Translations under genes and position numbers: made by a program | In this document: piece after piece, positions 27,249-35,487 of the stretch | Numbering within the stretch: position 1 is the stretch's first letter | How the letters are laid out: each line of letters begins with the position of its first letter | DNA from: Hyphomicrobiales bacterium | Lineage (GTDB): Bacteria; Pseudomonadota; Alphaproteobacteria; Rhizobiales; Rhizobiaceae | Length of the DNA stretch: 64,000 bases | Assembly: GCA_900473205.1 (NCBI GenBank) | Contig: UCLB01000020.1 | Location: 305,178-369,177 of the forward strand | Direction: 5' to 3' | The notes under the pieces: model-generated | Told to the model about the DNA's origin: nothing | Database searches by the model: none | What the model saw: the letters and a program-made list of their open reading frames with translations, nothing else

Positions 27249-27545
27249 GACTCGATCTACACTGACGCCAACCGCCGCATCGGGATCGATCCGGCTCTAA
27301 CAACACTCTGCAAGGCCCCTCTCCCGTGACGGGAAAACCATGCGTTGATGAGGTTGATTAAAGCGCGTTAGTGTTACCACGCCGTTAAAACGTTAAGGTC
27401 TTCGAACATTTTTTGACACTTCGATAACCATGAAACGCCGGAAAACGGGCCATTTTTCGCAAAAATTGACGGGAAAATAATTTCAAATCAAAGGCTTGGA
27501 AAAAATCTGCTTTCGTTCCACTTTTGGCCGCGGAATTTCATTTTG
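27249..27545. other. 297-base gap between pcm and the NlpD-like gene
   Basis: AT-rich, with no gene. Probably holds the separate promoter of the NlpD-like gene on the minus strand. No clear terminator for pcm could be found. Confidence 0.4.
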
Positions 27546-28199
27546 CTACAGATAGCGCGCAATGTGCGTTTCAATGGGCAGATAGGGCGTTTCGAACATC
27601 TCTTCACGCTCGAAGCGGCTGCCGGTCTTGGAAAAACGGGTCATAATGCATCGCCCATCCTCCATGATAATGGGGGCAATCATCATGCCGCCTGAAACGA
27701 TCTGTTCGGTAAAAAAGCGCGGCATGGCTGTAAATGCCGCCGTAGAGATGATTCGGTCGAAGGTACCCTCGCCCACCAGACCGTTGGTCCCATCGGCCTG
27801 GCGAATCACCACATTGCGGATGCCGAGATCATCCATGCGGTTCTGCGCCATCTGCACCAGCGTTTTATAACGCTCTATCGAGACGACACGCTCAGCGCGT
27901 TTTCCCAGCACAGCCGTCATGAAACCACTCCCAGTGCCGATTTCCAGCACGCGCTGACCCGGCTTGACCTGAAGACGGTGAACCGTCTTCACCGCCATAT
28001 CGGCGCTTTCCATGAAGGCACCGCAATCAATGGGAATAGTGCGGCTGGAATAGGCTTCCGCCGTAAATTGCGCTGGCACGAATTGCGAGCGCGGCGTCTG
28101 CTCGACCGCCGTCAACAGGTCGATATCGGAAATGCCTTCGGCTCTCAACCGCAGCACAAGGGCTGCAAAGCCCTCTTTCTCGACCATTGCTGATTTCAA
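27546..28199 (-). CDS. pcm: Protein-L-isoaspartate O-methyltransferase family protein, active-site segment altered
   Basis: A 217-residue SAM-dependent methyltransferase of the Pcm family. The SAM loop [16 protein letters not shown] is at 84-99, with [15 protein letters not shown] and ADGTNG following. The segment that in repair enzymes reads GQTISQP-xxVAxM is here [13 protein letters not shown] (about 58-70), so the conserved Ser-Gln-Pro is missing and true isoaspartyl repair is doubtful. TTG at 28199 after GGAGTGAAAGA overlaps the surE stop by four bases; ATG at 28187 is the alternative. Co-transcribed with surE. Confidence 0.88.
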   Translation of the reverse strand: MKSAMVEKEGFAALVLRLRAEGISDIDLLTAVEQTPRSQFVPAQFTAEAYSSRTIPIDCGAFMESADMAVKTVHRLQVKPGQRVLEIGTGSGFMTAVLGKRAERVVSIERYKTLVQMAQNRMDDLGIRNVVIRQADGTNGLVGEGTFDRIISTAAFTAMPRFFTEQIVSGGMMIAPIIMEDGRCIMTRFSKTGSRFEREEMFETPYLPIETHIARYL

Positions 28200-28972
28200 T
28201 CTTTCACTCCAAGCCCAAGCGCCGCCGCCACGCGATCCTTCACGGTATAATCCGTCAGGTCAAGCTTGAGCGGCGTGACCGAAATCTGGCCATCCTTGAC
28301 GGCATGGATATCCGTGCCTTCGCGGAAATTGCCCAGTCGCTCTCCGAATCGCAGCCAGTAATATGGCAGGCCGCGACCATCCTGACGCTGATCGACAGTC
28401 AGGCCGAAATCAAGCTTGCCCTGTTCAGTGACGCTCACGCCCTTCACATCGGCGGGCGCGCAATTGGGGAAATTGAGATTGAGGAAGGTTTCACTGGGAA
28501 GATCGACATCGATCAGCTTGCGAATGAGATCGGGCGCAAAAGCCTCCGCCACTTCCCATGGCACGACGCGTTCGGCGTGGCCGGTATAGGCGAAGGCCTG
28601 GCTCAGCGCAAAGGAACGGACACCCTGCAACGTGCCTTCGATGGCACCGGCAATGGTGCCGGAATAGGTCACGTCATCAGCCATGTTGGCACCGGCATTG
28701 ACACCCGACAGGATGAGGTCAGGTTTACCCGGCAGCACTTCGCGCACGCCCATGATGACGCAATCGGTCGGCGTTCCGCGCAGCGCATAATGCTTGTCGG
28801 AAATCTTGCGCAGACGCAGAGGCTCAGACAGCGTCAGCGAATGGGCAAGGCCGCTCTGGTCCGTTTCCGGTGCCACGATCCAGACATCGTCGGAGATGGT
28901 GCGAGCGATACGCTCCAGCACCGCCAGCCCTTCGGCGTGAATGCCATCATCATTCGTCAGCAATATCCGCAT
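28196..28972 (-). CDS. surE: 5'/3'-nucleotidase SurE
   Basis: A 258-residue metal-dependent phosphatase that removes phosphate from nucleoside monophosphates, important in stationary phase. The metal motif NDDG is at residues 7-10, with the conserved SGVNAGAN and GTIAGAIEG segments. ATG at 28972 follows GGAGGAAACACG. The four-base overlap with pcm and the position after serS repeat a widely conserved order (serS-surE-pcm). Confidence 0.96.
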   Translation of the reverse strand: MRILLTNDDGIHAEGLAVLERIARTISDDVWIVAPETDQSGLAHSLTLSEPLRLRKISDKHYALRGTPTDCVIMGVREVLPGKPDLILSGVNAGANMADDVTYSGTIAGAIEGTLQGVRSFALSQAFAYTGHAERVVPWEVAEAFAPDLIRKLIDVDLPSETFLNLNFPNCAPADVKGVSVTEQGKLDFGLTVDQRQDGRGLPYYWLRFGERLGNFREGTDIHAVKDGQISVTPLKLDLTDYTVKDRVAAALGLGVKD

Positions 28973-29034
28973 CGTGTTTCCTCCAAAACGATTCTTCCAC
29001 GTCGCCGCCTCATGATCTGCGACTAAGCAAACCG

Positions 29035-29088
29035 ACTAAGGAGTGAACCCAACTCCTTAGTCATCCCGCACTTGGATAGCGGGATGAC
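29035..29088. repeat. Two adjoining 10-bp inverted repeats
   Basis: ACTAAGGAGT..ACTCCTTAGT (29035-29061) is immediately followed, sharing its last two bases, by GTCATCCCGC..GCGGGATGAC (29060-29088); both stems are perfect. They fill the space between serS and surE and may act as the serS terminator or as an RNA-stability element. Confidence 0.65.
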
Positions 29089-29101
29089 AGAGGCGCTGTT
29101 A

Positions 29102-30385
29102 TCACGCCGCCTTTTCGATCCGCGTCAGACCGCCCATGTAAGGCAGCAGCACGTCCGGTATCGTCACCGAACCATCCTCGTTCAGGTAATTCTCCAGAAC
29201 AGCGATCAGGCAGCGACCAACCGCCGTGCCGGAGCCATTAAGTGTGTGGACAAACTTCGTCGACTTCTCACCCTTGGCGCGGTAGCGCGCATCCATGCGC
29301 CGTCCCTGGAAATCGCCACAGACAGAGCAGGACGAGATTTCGCGGTAAGTGTCCTGACCGGGAAGCCAGACTTCGAGGTCGTAGGTCTTGCGTGCGCCAA
29401 AGCCCATGTCGCCTGTGCACAGCGTCATGGTGCGGAAATGCAGGCCGAGACGCTTCAGCACTTCTTCGGCGCAAGCCGTCATACGCTCGTGCTCTTCGAT
29501 TGCGCTTTCCGCATCGGTGATCGAAACGAGTTCGCACTTCCAGAACTGATGCTGGCGCAACATGCCGCGCGTATCGCGACCGGCAGAACCTGCTTCCGAA
29601 CGGAAGGATGGCGTGAGCGCGGTAAAGCGCAGCGGCAGCTTTTCCTGCTCCAGAATTTCACCCGCAACGAGATTGGTCAGCGTGACCTCGGCAGTCGGGA
29701 TCAGCCAGCGACCATCGGTCGTCTTGAACAGGTCTTCCGCAAATTTCGGAAGCTGGCCGGTGCCATACATCGCTTCGTCGCGCACCATCAGCGGCGACGA
29801 CACTTCCGTATAACCATGTTCCGAGGTGTGCAGGTCGATCATGAACTGGCCGAGCGCACGTTCCAGCCGGGCGATCTGGCTGGTCAGCACGGTGAAGCGC
29901 GAGCCGGAAAGCTTGGCAGCACGGTCGAAATCCATGTAGCCGAGCGCTTCACCGATTTCGTAATGTTCCTTGGCAGCATGGTTCCAGCCGGGCTTCTGGC
30001 CAACGACGCGGGCGACCACATTGTCATGCTCGTCCTTGCCCATGGGAACGTCATCAAACGGCAGGTTGGGAATGCGCGACAGGGCATCGGTCAATTCAGC
30101 CGAAACCTGACGATCCTCTTCCTCGAGGCGCGGCATGCTGTCCTTGATGTCGGCCACTTCGGCCTTCAGCTTTTCGGCCAGTTCCATGTTCTTCTGCGCC
30201 ATCGCCGCGCCGATTTCCTTGGAGGCGGCGTTGCGGCGGGACTGCATGTCCTGCAGGGTCTGGATGACGGAGCGGCGCTTTTCGTCGAGCGCAATCAGGC
30301 TTGCGGATTGCGGCTCGGCATTGCGACGGGCAAGGCCTGCATCGAAAGCTTCAGGGTTTTCGCGTATCCATTTAATGTCGTGCAT
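29102..30385 (-). CDS. serS: Seryl-tRNA synthetase
   Basis: A 427-residue class II synthetase charging tRNA-Ser. The N-terminal helical arm (about 30-100, charged coiled coil) that binds the long variable arm of tRNA-Ser is present, followed by class II motifs: motif 2 in [25 protein letters not shown] segment, [25 protein letters not shown], and motif 3 in [12 protein letters not shown]. Complete and of normal length. It follows tatC after a terminator and leads the surE-pcm set. Confidence 0.97.
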   Translation of the reverse strand: MHDIKWIRENPEAFDAGLARRNAEPQSASLIALDEKRRSVIQTLQDMQSRRNAASKEIGAAMAQKNMELAEKLKAEVADIKDSMPRLEEEDRQVSAELTDALSRIPNLPFDDVPMGKDEHDNVVARVVGQKPGWNHAAKEHYEIGEALGYMDFDRAAKLSGSRFTVLTSQIARLERALGQFMIDLHTSEHGYTEVSSPLMVRDEAMYGTGQLPKFAEDLFKTTDGRWLIPTAEVTLTNLVAGEILEQEKLPLRFTALTPSFRSEAGSAGRDTRGMLRQHQFWKCELVSITDAESAIEEHERMTACAEEVLKRLGLHFRTMTLCTGDMGFGARKTYDLEVWLPGQDTYREISSCSVCGDFQGRRMDARYRAKGEKSTKFVHTLNGSGTAVGRCLIAVLENYLNEDGSVTIPDVLLPYMGGLTRIEKAA

Positions 30386-30418
30386 CTTGGTTCCAGACCG
30401 TAATTTGCATCATGTTTT

Positions 30419-30454
30419 GAAAAACAAAACGCCGGGACGAATGGCCCGGCGTTT
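30419..30454 (-). terminator. Rho-independent terminator of the tat operon
   Basis: On the minus strand, AAACGCCGGG pairs with CCCGGCGTTT and is followed by TGTTTTTC. It lies 24 bases after the tatC stop and before serS. Confidence 0.85.
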
Positions 30455-30477
30455 GAAGAAGGTCCTGACGAAAACCG

Positions 30478-31290
30478 TCAGTCGTCACTGGAATTTTCAA
30501 GCTCACGGCCTGCATTTTCCTCAGCGCGCTTCTTCTCCACGAGTCGAGCCAAATGTATGGAAATCTCGTAGAGAAGGATTGCGGGCAACGCAAGACCGAT
30601 TTGGGACATCGGGTCCGGCGGTGTCAGCACGGCAGCCACGACGAAGGCACCGACAATGGCGAATTTGCGTTTTTCCTTCAGCCACTGGCTGGTCAAAAGG
30701 CCGACGCGTGCCAGCAGCGTTGTGACAACAGGCAGCTGGAACACCAGACCGAACGACAGCACCAGCGTCATGATGAGGCTGAGATATTCGGACACCTTCG
30801 GCATCAGCGAAATCGCAACTTCACCATCCTCAGGCAGCTGCTGCATGGCCAGAAAGAACCACATGACCATGGGCGTGAAGAAGAAATAGACCAGCGCACC
30901 GCCCAGAAGAAACAGCAGCGGAGACGCGATCAGGAACGGCAAAAACGCCGCACGCTCGTTCTTGTAAAGGCCCGGTGCCACGAACTTGTAGAGCTGCGAG
31001 GCGATGACCGGAAAGGAGATGACCAGCGCGCCGAACATGGCGACCTTGATCTGCGTGAAGAAGAACTCCTGCGGCGCGGTGTAGATCAGCGAGGATTTGG
31101 CAACATCCAGCCCGGCCCAGATCACTGCCCATTTGTAAGGAATGACCAGCAGGTTGAAGAGATGCTTGGCAACGGCGAAACAGGCAATGAAGGCGACGAA
31201 GAATGCACCGAGCGACCAGATCAGTCGCGTGCGCAGTTCCATGAGGTGTTCGATAAGCGGCTGTGGCTTATCATCTGTTTCCCCACTCAT
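30478..31290 (-). CDS. tatC: Sec-independent protein translocase TatC
   Basis: The six-helix core of the twin-arginine translocase, which with TatB binds folded substrates bearing RR signals. The 270-residue protein has the N-terminal PLIEHLMELRTRLIWS signature, the conserved FxFFTQIKVA loop Glu region (APQEFFF), and the KRKFAIVGAFVVAAVLTPPDPMSQ segment. A cytosolic tail follows. Its ATG overlaps the tatB stop by four bases. Confidence 0.96.
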   Translation of the reverse strand: MSGETDDKPQPLIEHLMELRTRLIWSLGAFFVAFIACFAVAKHLFNLLVIPYKWAVIWAGLDVAKSSLIYTAPQEFFFTQIKVAMFGALVISFPVIASQLYKFVAPGLYKNERAAFLPFLIASPLLFLLGGALVYFFFTPMVMWFFLAMQQLPEDGEVAISLMPKVSEYLSLIMTLVLSFGLVFQLPVVTTLLARVGLLTSQWLKEKRKFAIVGAFVVAAVLTPPDPMSQIGLALPAILLYEISIHLARLVEKKRAEENAGRELENSSDD

Positions 31291-32171
31291 GCTTCACCCT
31301 TCTTGGCCTTGGCCGTCTTCACTGTTTTGGCAGGCGTTGCCGCCGCCGTCTGTTCCGTATCGGTCTTTTTCACCATCGCCTTGGCCTTCTCGACCATGGG
31401 CTTTCCAGCCTCGACCGTAGCCCTTGCAGCCTTAACCCGGGAAGCCTTTGCGGCAACGTCGGTCAAGGCGGCAGGCTTGCTGCTTTTCGGAGCAACAGGC
31501 TTTGCACCGGCGGATGTCGCCGCTTCCGTTTTAGCGGAAACAGTTTTGGCCGCACGCTTCGGCTTTGCCGCAACCGTTTCGGCTTCCACTTCCTGAGCGG
31601 ACTTGACAGGCGCGCGTTTGCGCACAGCTTTCGGCTTCTCGGAAGGTGTAGCGGATGGCGCGACTGCTGCAGTGGCGACAGAGGATGGTGCAACGGATGC
31701 AGGCACTGTGGTCGGGGCCGCAGTTGCCGGGCCAGTGGAAACGCCAGCTGCCACAGAAGCAGCTTCAGTCGCAATCGCAGGCGGACCATCCGGCAGCTTC
31801 ATCTCTGGCTCAGACAAGCTGACCGAAGGCGCACCAGCGGGTGCGCTGGTTGCCGCAGAACCTGGCGGCGTCGTCGCGCCCTGAAGATCGGAGCGGATTT
31901 CATTGCCCAGCTGGCGAAGCGGGTTCATCGCATCGCGCAGCGAATTTGTCGGGTTGAGATTGCGCACGTCGGAAATCGTCTGGCGCACGTCGTCCATGTC
32001 GGCCTCTTTCAAGGCCTCATCGAACTGCGTGCGGAAATCTCCCGCCATCTTGCGCAATCCCGCCATCGTCTTACCGAAGGCGCGGATCATGGGCGGCAAG
32101 TCTTTTGGGCCAACGACAACGATCAAGACGACCGCAATCACCAGCAACTCGCTCCAGCCGATATCAAACAT
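31287..32171 (-). CDS. tatB: Sec-independent protein translocase TatB, long C-terminal tail
   Basis: TatB forms the substrate receptor with TatC. Residues 1-22 form the membrane helix with the family's conserved Glu and Gly-Pro hinge (MFDIGWSELLVIAVVL, VVGPKDLP), followed by an amphipathic helix. The 294-residue length is much more than E. coli's 171, because of a tail from about residue 100 that is almost entirely Ala, Pro, Lys, Thr and Val, as in other rhizobia. ATG at 32171 is seven bases after GGAG. Confidence 0.93.
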   Translation of the reverse strand: MFDIGWSELLVIAVVLIVVVGPKDLPPMIRAFGKTMAGLRKMAGDFRTQFDEALKEADMDDVRQTISDVRNLNPTNSLRDAMNPLRQLGNEIRSDLQGATTPPGSAATSAPAGAPSVSLSEPEMKLPDGPPAIATEAASVAAGVSTGPATAAPTTVPASVAPSSVATAAVAPSATPSEKPKAVRKRAPVKSAQEVEAETVAAKPKRAAKTVSAKTEAATSAGAKPVAPKSSKPAALTDVAAKASRVKAARATVEAGKPMVEKAKAMVKKTDTEQTAAATPAKTVKTAKAKKGEA

Positions 32172-32232
32172 CACAAAGCTCCTGACACGCCTAAGGGTGC
32201 GGCCCGATTTTCAACCCGCGCCGCAAGATCGA

Positions 32233-32454
32233 TTACTTGATCTCGTCAGCCTTGTGGTCGACCGTCTTGGAATTGACGTTGCTGGTTGGGTCTGCTGCTG
32301 GCGGTGGCGTGTTGTCTTCGTCAGCCATGCCCTTTTTGAAGCTCTTGATACCCTTTGCAACATCGCCCATCAGTTCCGGAATCTTGCCGCGACCGAATAG
32401 GACCAGCACGATGACCAGAACGATGAGCCAATGCCACACACTAAAAGAACCCAT
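32233..32454 (-). CDS. tatA: Sec-independent protein translocase TatA
   Basis: A 73-residue pore-forming subunit: membrane helix [20 protein letters not shown] at 7-26, then the amphipathic helix [17 protein letters not shown] with the FGxGKxP and KxFKK hallmarks, and a short acidic/Pro tail. ATG at 32454 follows GGGAGTTTGCGTT. First gene of tatABC, 61 bases before tatB. Confidence 0.95.
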   Translation of the reverse strand: MGSFSVWHWLIVLVIVLVLFGRGKIPELMGDVAKGIKSFKKGMADEDNTPPPAADPTSNVNSKTVDHKADEIK

Positions 32455-32611
32455 AACGCAAACTCCCTGAATTTTGCTTTGATCCGATGTAAGACGTTTG
32501 CGGAGGTTTTTCAAACACCAAAATGGCTATCAACAAACGATAAGACACTATAAATCCGCTGGTTGCCAAATGTTGGCAACTCTTTGTGATGACGGCAACA
32601 ATAGAATGCGC

Positions 32612-33343
32612 TCAGCTTTCCGGCTCATCGCCGCTGGGTGCCAGCAGCCCGAGTTCTTCCAGATCGAGCTGCGTGATCGGATCTTCATCGTCGGTCAGCT
32701 CATCGTTCATGGATGGCAGTGGGATACCGAAGTTGGACGGGATACGGCCAGAAAGCAGCCCTGCCCCCTTCAACTCATCCAGCCCCGGCAGATCGCGCAG
32801 TTCTTCCAGCCCGAAATGATCGAGAAACTCCACCGTCGTTCCCATGGTCACTGGCCGACCCGGCGTTCTGCGCCGCCCGCGAAACCGCACCCAGCCCGCT
32901 TCCATCAGCACATCCAGCGTGCCGCGCGATGTCTGCACGCCGCGGATTTCCTCGATTTCCGCACGCGTTACCGGCTGGTGATAGGCGATGATGGCCAGCA
33001 CTTCCAGAGCAGCCCTTGAAAGCTTCTTCGGCTCTTTCTCATCCATGCGAATGACGAAGGACAGATCGCCTGCCGTGCGGAAGGCCCAGTTTCCGCCGAC
33101 CTGAATAAGGTTGACGCCGCGCTCGGCATAGACGCCCTTGAGCTTCCACAGCAGCGCCGCAACATCGATACTCTTCGGCACACGCTCGGCAATGAAGGCT
33201 TCGGACACGGGCTGCGCGGAGGCAAAGATCAAGGCCTCAGCAATACGCTCGGCGTCTTTCAGCTGCCGCTCGGTAACCGTGGGTTCGAATCCCACCCCAT
33301 CTGCCACGATGGCATCATCATCCGCATCCAGTTCACTCGACAT
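32612..33343 (-). CDS. scpB: Segregation and condensation protein ScpB
   Basis: A 243-residue kleisin-associated winged-helix protein that, with ScpA and Smc, compacts and segregates the chromosome. Recognised by AERIAEALIFASAQPVSE, KLSRAALEVLAIIAYHQPVTR and EIRGVQTSRGTLDVLMEAGW, the two winged-helix cores. An acidic C-terminal tail follows. ATG at 33343 after AAAGGACACGTG overlaps scpA by 11 bases, so the two are coupled. Confidence 0.95.
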   Translation of the reverse strand: MSSELDADDDAIVADGVGFEPTVTERQLKDAERIAEALIFASAQPVSEAFIAERVPKSIDVAALLWKLKGVYAERGVNLIQVGGNWAFRTAGDLSFVIRMDEKEPKKLSRAALEVLAIIAYHQPVTRAEIEEIRGVQTSRGTLDVLMEAGWVRFRGRRRTPGRPVTMGTTVEFLDHFGLEELRDLPGLDELKGAGLLSGRIPSNFGIPLPSMNDELTDDEDPITQLDLEELGLLAPSGDEPES

Positions 33344-34163
33344 CACGTGTCCTTTCACGGCCAGACCCTTTGCGCATGAAAATCGGCTGGAACGCGCCGT
33401 CCTGACGAATCTCCAACGATCCCTCGCGCACCAGTTCCAGCGAGGCGGCAAAGGCACTAGCCATCGCTGTCGCCCGCATGGAAGGGTCGGCAACATATTG
33501 CAACAGATAGCGATCCAGCTCCGTCCACTCGCCGATCTCGCCCAGCATAGAGGTCAGCAACTCACGCGCATCGACCAATGACCAGACATCCCGCTTTTCA
33601 ATGGTCACCTGGGTGATGGCTTGGCGCTGACGCAAATTGGCATAGGCGCTGAGCAGATCGTAAAGACTTGCCTCGAAGGAGGAGCGGCTCTTGTGCGGAA
33701 TGTGCTCAGGCGCACCGCGGGCAAAGACATCACGGCCCAGTTGATTACGATTGACCAGACGTTCCGCCGCCTCACGCATGGCTTCCAGACGCTTCAGCCG
33801 GAAGGCCAGCGTTGCGGCCATCTCCTCGCCGCTCGGGCCGTCATCCTTGCTTTGCTGGGGAATGAGCAGCTTGGACTTGAGGAAGGCCAGCCACGCCGCC
33901 ATGACCAGATAATCGGCGGCCAGCTCAATGCGTACGCGCCGTGCCTGCTCCACGAACACGAGATATTGCTCGGCCAGCGCCAGCACGGAGATGCGGGAGA
34001 GATCGACCTTTTGCGTTCGGGCAAGATGCAGCAACAGATCGAGCGGACCTTCAAAGCCCGCCACATCGATCATCAATGCTGCTTCACCGGTGGCTCGCTC
34101 TGGCTTGATATCTTCCCAGAGCTTTTCCATCGGCGCGCTACCGCGCGATTTATCTGCCGCCAT
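33333..34163 (-). CDS. scpA: Segregation and condensation protein ScpA
   Basis: The kleisin subunit (276 residues) bridging the heads of Smc. FEGPLDLLLHLARTQKVDLSRISVLALAEQYL-type N-terminal signature at 37-66 (listed in part), a mid helical region, and a C-terminal winged helix around LEIRQDGAFQPIFM. It lies 48 bases downstream of nagZ on the same strand, an arrangement common in alphaproteobacteria. Confidence 0.95.
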   Translation of the reverse strand: MAADKSRGSAPMEKLWEDIKPERATGEAALMIDVAGFEGPLDLLLHLARTQKVDLSRISVLALAEQYLVFVEQARRVRIELAADYLVMAAWLAFLKSKLLIPQQSKDDGPSGEEMAATLAFRLKRLEAMREAAERLVNRNQLGRDVFARGAPEHIPHKSRSSFEASLYDLLSAYANLRQRQAITQVTIEKRDVWSLVDARELLTSMLGEIGEWTELDRYLLQYVADPSMRATAMASAFAASLELVREGSLEIRQDGAFQPIFMRKGSGRERTRDVE

Positions 34164-34211
34164 TCATCCGTCCACCGGGCCCAACATTAAAGACGCCCGG
34201 CTGGTCGCTTA

Positions 34212-35228
34212 TCAGGCAACCGGCAGCATGGCGTTGAATTCGTCTCTGAGCGCCGATTCATCTGCGCCGTCAGCCGCCGGGAAACCAGCTTCGACAGCCC
34301 GAACACGCTCCAGAGCCTTGCCGGAAAGAACAGGCACTTCTTTCACGACCTGCAGCATTTCATCCATCACACCGTTGCAATGCAAGACTATATCGCAACC
34401 ACCCGCAACAATATTGGCAGCGCGCTCGCCGAGTGTGCCTTTCAGGGCATTCATGGAGCTATCGTCGGAGATCAGCAGACCATCGAAACCGATCCGCCCA
34501 CGAATGATCTCATCGATGACGATGGGCGATGTCGTCGCCGGACGCTGCGCGTCGATGGCTGTGAACACCAGATGCGCACTCATGGCCATCAGCTCTTTGT
34601 TCAGCGCGCGGAATGGCACGAAGTCATGCGCATCAAGCTCGTCCAGGGGAACATCCACAGCCGGCAATTCGTGATGCGAATCGACCAGACCTCGTCCGTG
34701 GCCGGGAATGTGCTTCATGACAGGCAGCATGCCGCCCGCCTTCAAGCCATCCGCTGCCGCCTGCCCCATGGCAGCCACCAGCGCTGGATCAAACCCGTAG
34801 GCACGGTTGCCGATGACGTTGCTCGCGCCCTCCACCGGCACATCCAGCACCGGCAGGCAATCCACTGTGATGCCGAGCTTCATCAGGTCGAAAGCATGCA
34901 GGCGTGACATCAGCCATGCGGCGCGTAGGCCTTGAGCCGCATCACGCAGATAGATTTCACCCAGCGCCTGCGCATTGGGATAGAATTGCAACAAAGGCGG
35001 ACGAATGCGCTGCACGCGACCGCCTTCCTGATCGATCAGTACAGGTGCATCGGGCCGACCAACCGCATCACGCATGGACGCCACGAGGTCCGTGATTTGC
35101 GCGGCATCACCGATGTTGCGCCCGAACAGAATGAAGCCCCAGGGACGCTCGGCCTTATACAGCGCGATTTCTTCTTCGGTCAGGGTGAGGCCGCTACAGC
35201 CAAGGATCATAGCTTTCGTGTCGGTCAT
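34212..35228 (-). CDS. nagZ: Beta-N-acetylhexosaminidase NagZ
   Basis: A 338-residue cytosolic glycoside hydrolase family 3 enzyme for peptidoglycan recycling: it removes N-acetylglucosamine from anhydro-muropeptides and, in many bacteria, makes the signals that induce AmpC-type beta-lactamases. Visible: LIDQEGGRVQR, the catalytic-loop motif KHIPGHGRGLVDSHHELP (about 165-182) and ISDDSSMNAL with the nucleophile Asp. ATG at 35228 follows AGGACACATCC. The frame runs on upstream through a palindromic repeat and must not be used. Confidence 0.95.
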   Translation of the reverse strand: MTDTKAMILGCSGLTLTEEEIALYKAERPWGFILFGRNIGDAAQITDLVASMRDAVGRPDAPVLIDQEGGRVQRIRPPLLQFYPNAQALGEIYLRDAAQGLRAAWLMSRLHAFDLMKLGITVDCLPVLDVPVEGASNVIGNRAYGFDPALVAAMGQAAADGLKAGGMLPVMKHIPGHGRGLVDSHHELPAVDVPLDELDAHDFVPFRALNKELMAMSAHLVFTAIDAQRPATTSPIVIDEIIRGRIGFDGLLISDDSSMNALKGTLGERAANIVAGGCDIVLHCNGVMDEMLQVVKEVPVLSGKALERVRAVEAGFPAADGADESALRDEFNAMLPVA

Positions 35229-35308
35229 GGATGTGTCCTGCTTGGAAACTTTGGGGCGTGAAAAGTCGAGAGCGATAACGGTCCGGGAACAAGGCCCTCC
35301 CTCTGTGC

Positions 35309-35392
35309 CGTCATCCTCGGGCTTAACCCGAGGATCTAACGAACCACAACGTCGGACGTGATTAGATCCTCGGGTCAAGCCCGAGGATGACG
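35309..35392. repeat. Nested inverted-repeat element (two head-to-head palindromes)
   Basis: A 31-base arm at 35309-35339 is repeated in inverted form at 35362-35392 with a single mismatch, 22 bases apart. Each arm is itself a palindrome (CCTCGGG..CCCGAGG). The outer CGTCATCCTCGGG part matches the single unit at 12889-12920. Structure resembles a bacterial interspersed mosaic or REP doublet. Confidence 0.8.
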
Positions 35393-35437
35393 TCTCGGTT
35401 GGGGGACGAAGCGGACGAGTTGAAACCTGCCATCAAT

Positions 35438-35467
35438 AAAGCCGGGACAGCAGAACCATCCCGGCTT
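35438..35467 (-). terminator. Terminator-like hairpin after the SPOR gene
   Basis: On the minus strand AAGCCGGGA and TCCCGGCTT pair around an 11-base loop, followed by TATTGATGG; the T run is poor, so moderate strength. Confidence 0.6.
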
Positions 35468-35487
35468 CAATTCTTGTCAGTCTAAAA

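Noticed and set aside
29072-30403. Plus-strand frame of 443 codons opposite serS
   Set aside because: Antisense shadow; serS has all class II motifs on the other strand.
35229-35378. N-terminal extension of nagZ
   Set aside because: The added residues (SLDPRVKPEDD) are the translation of an intergenic palindromic repeat; the real ATG at 35228 has its own ribosome-binding site.
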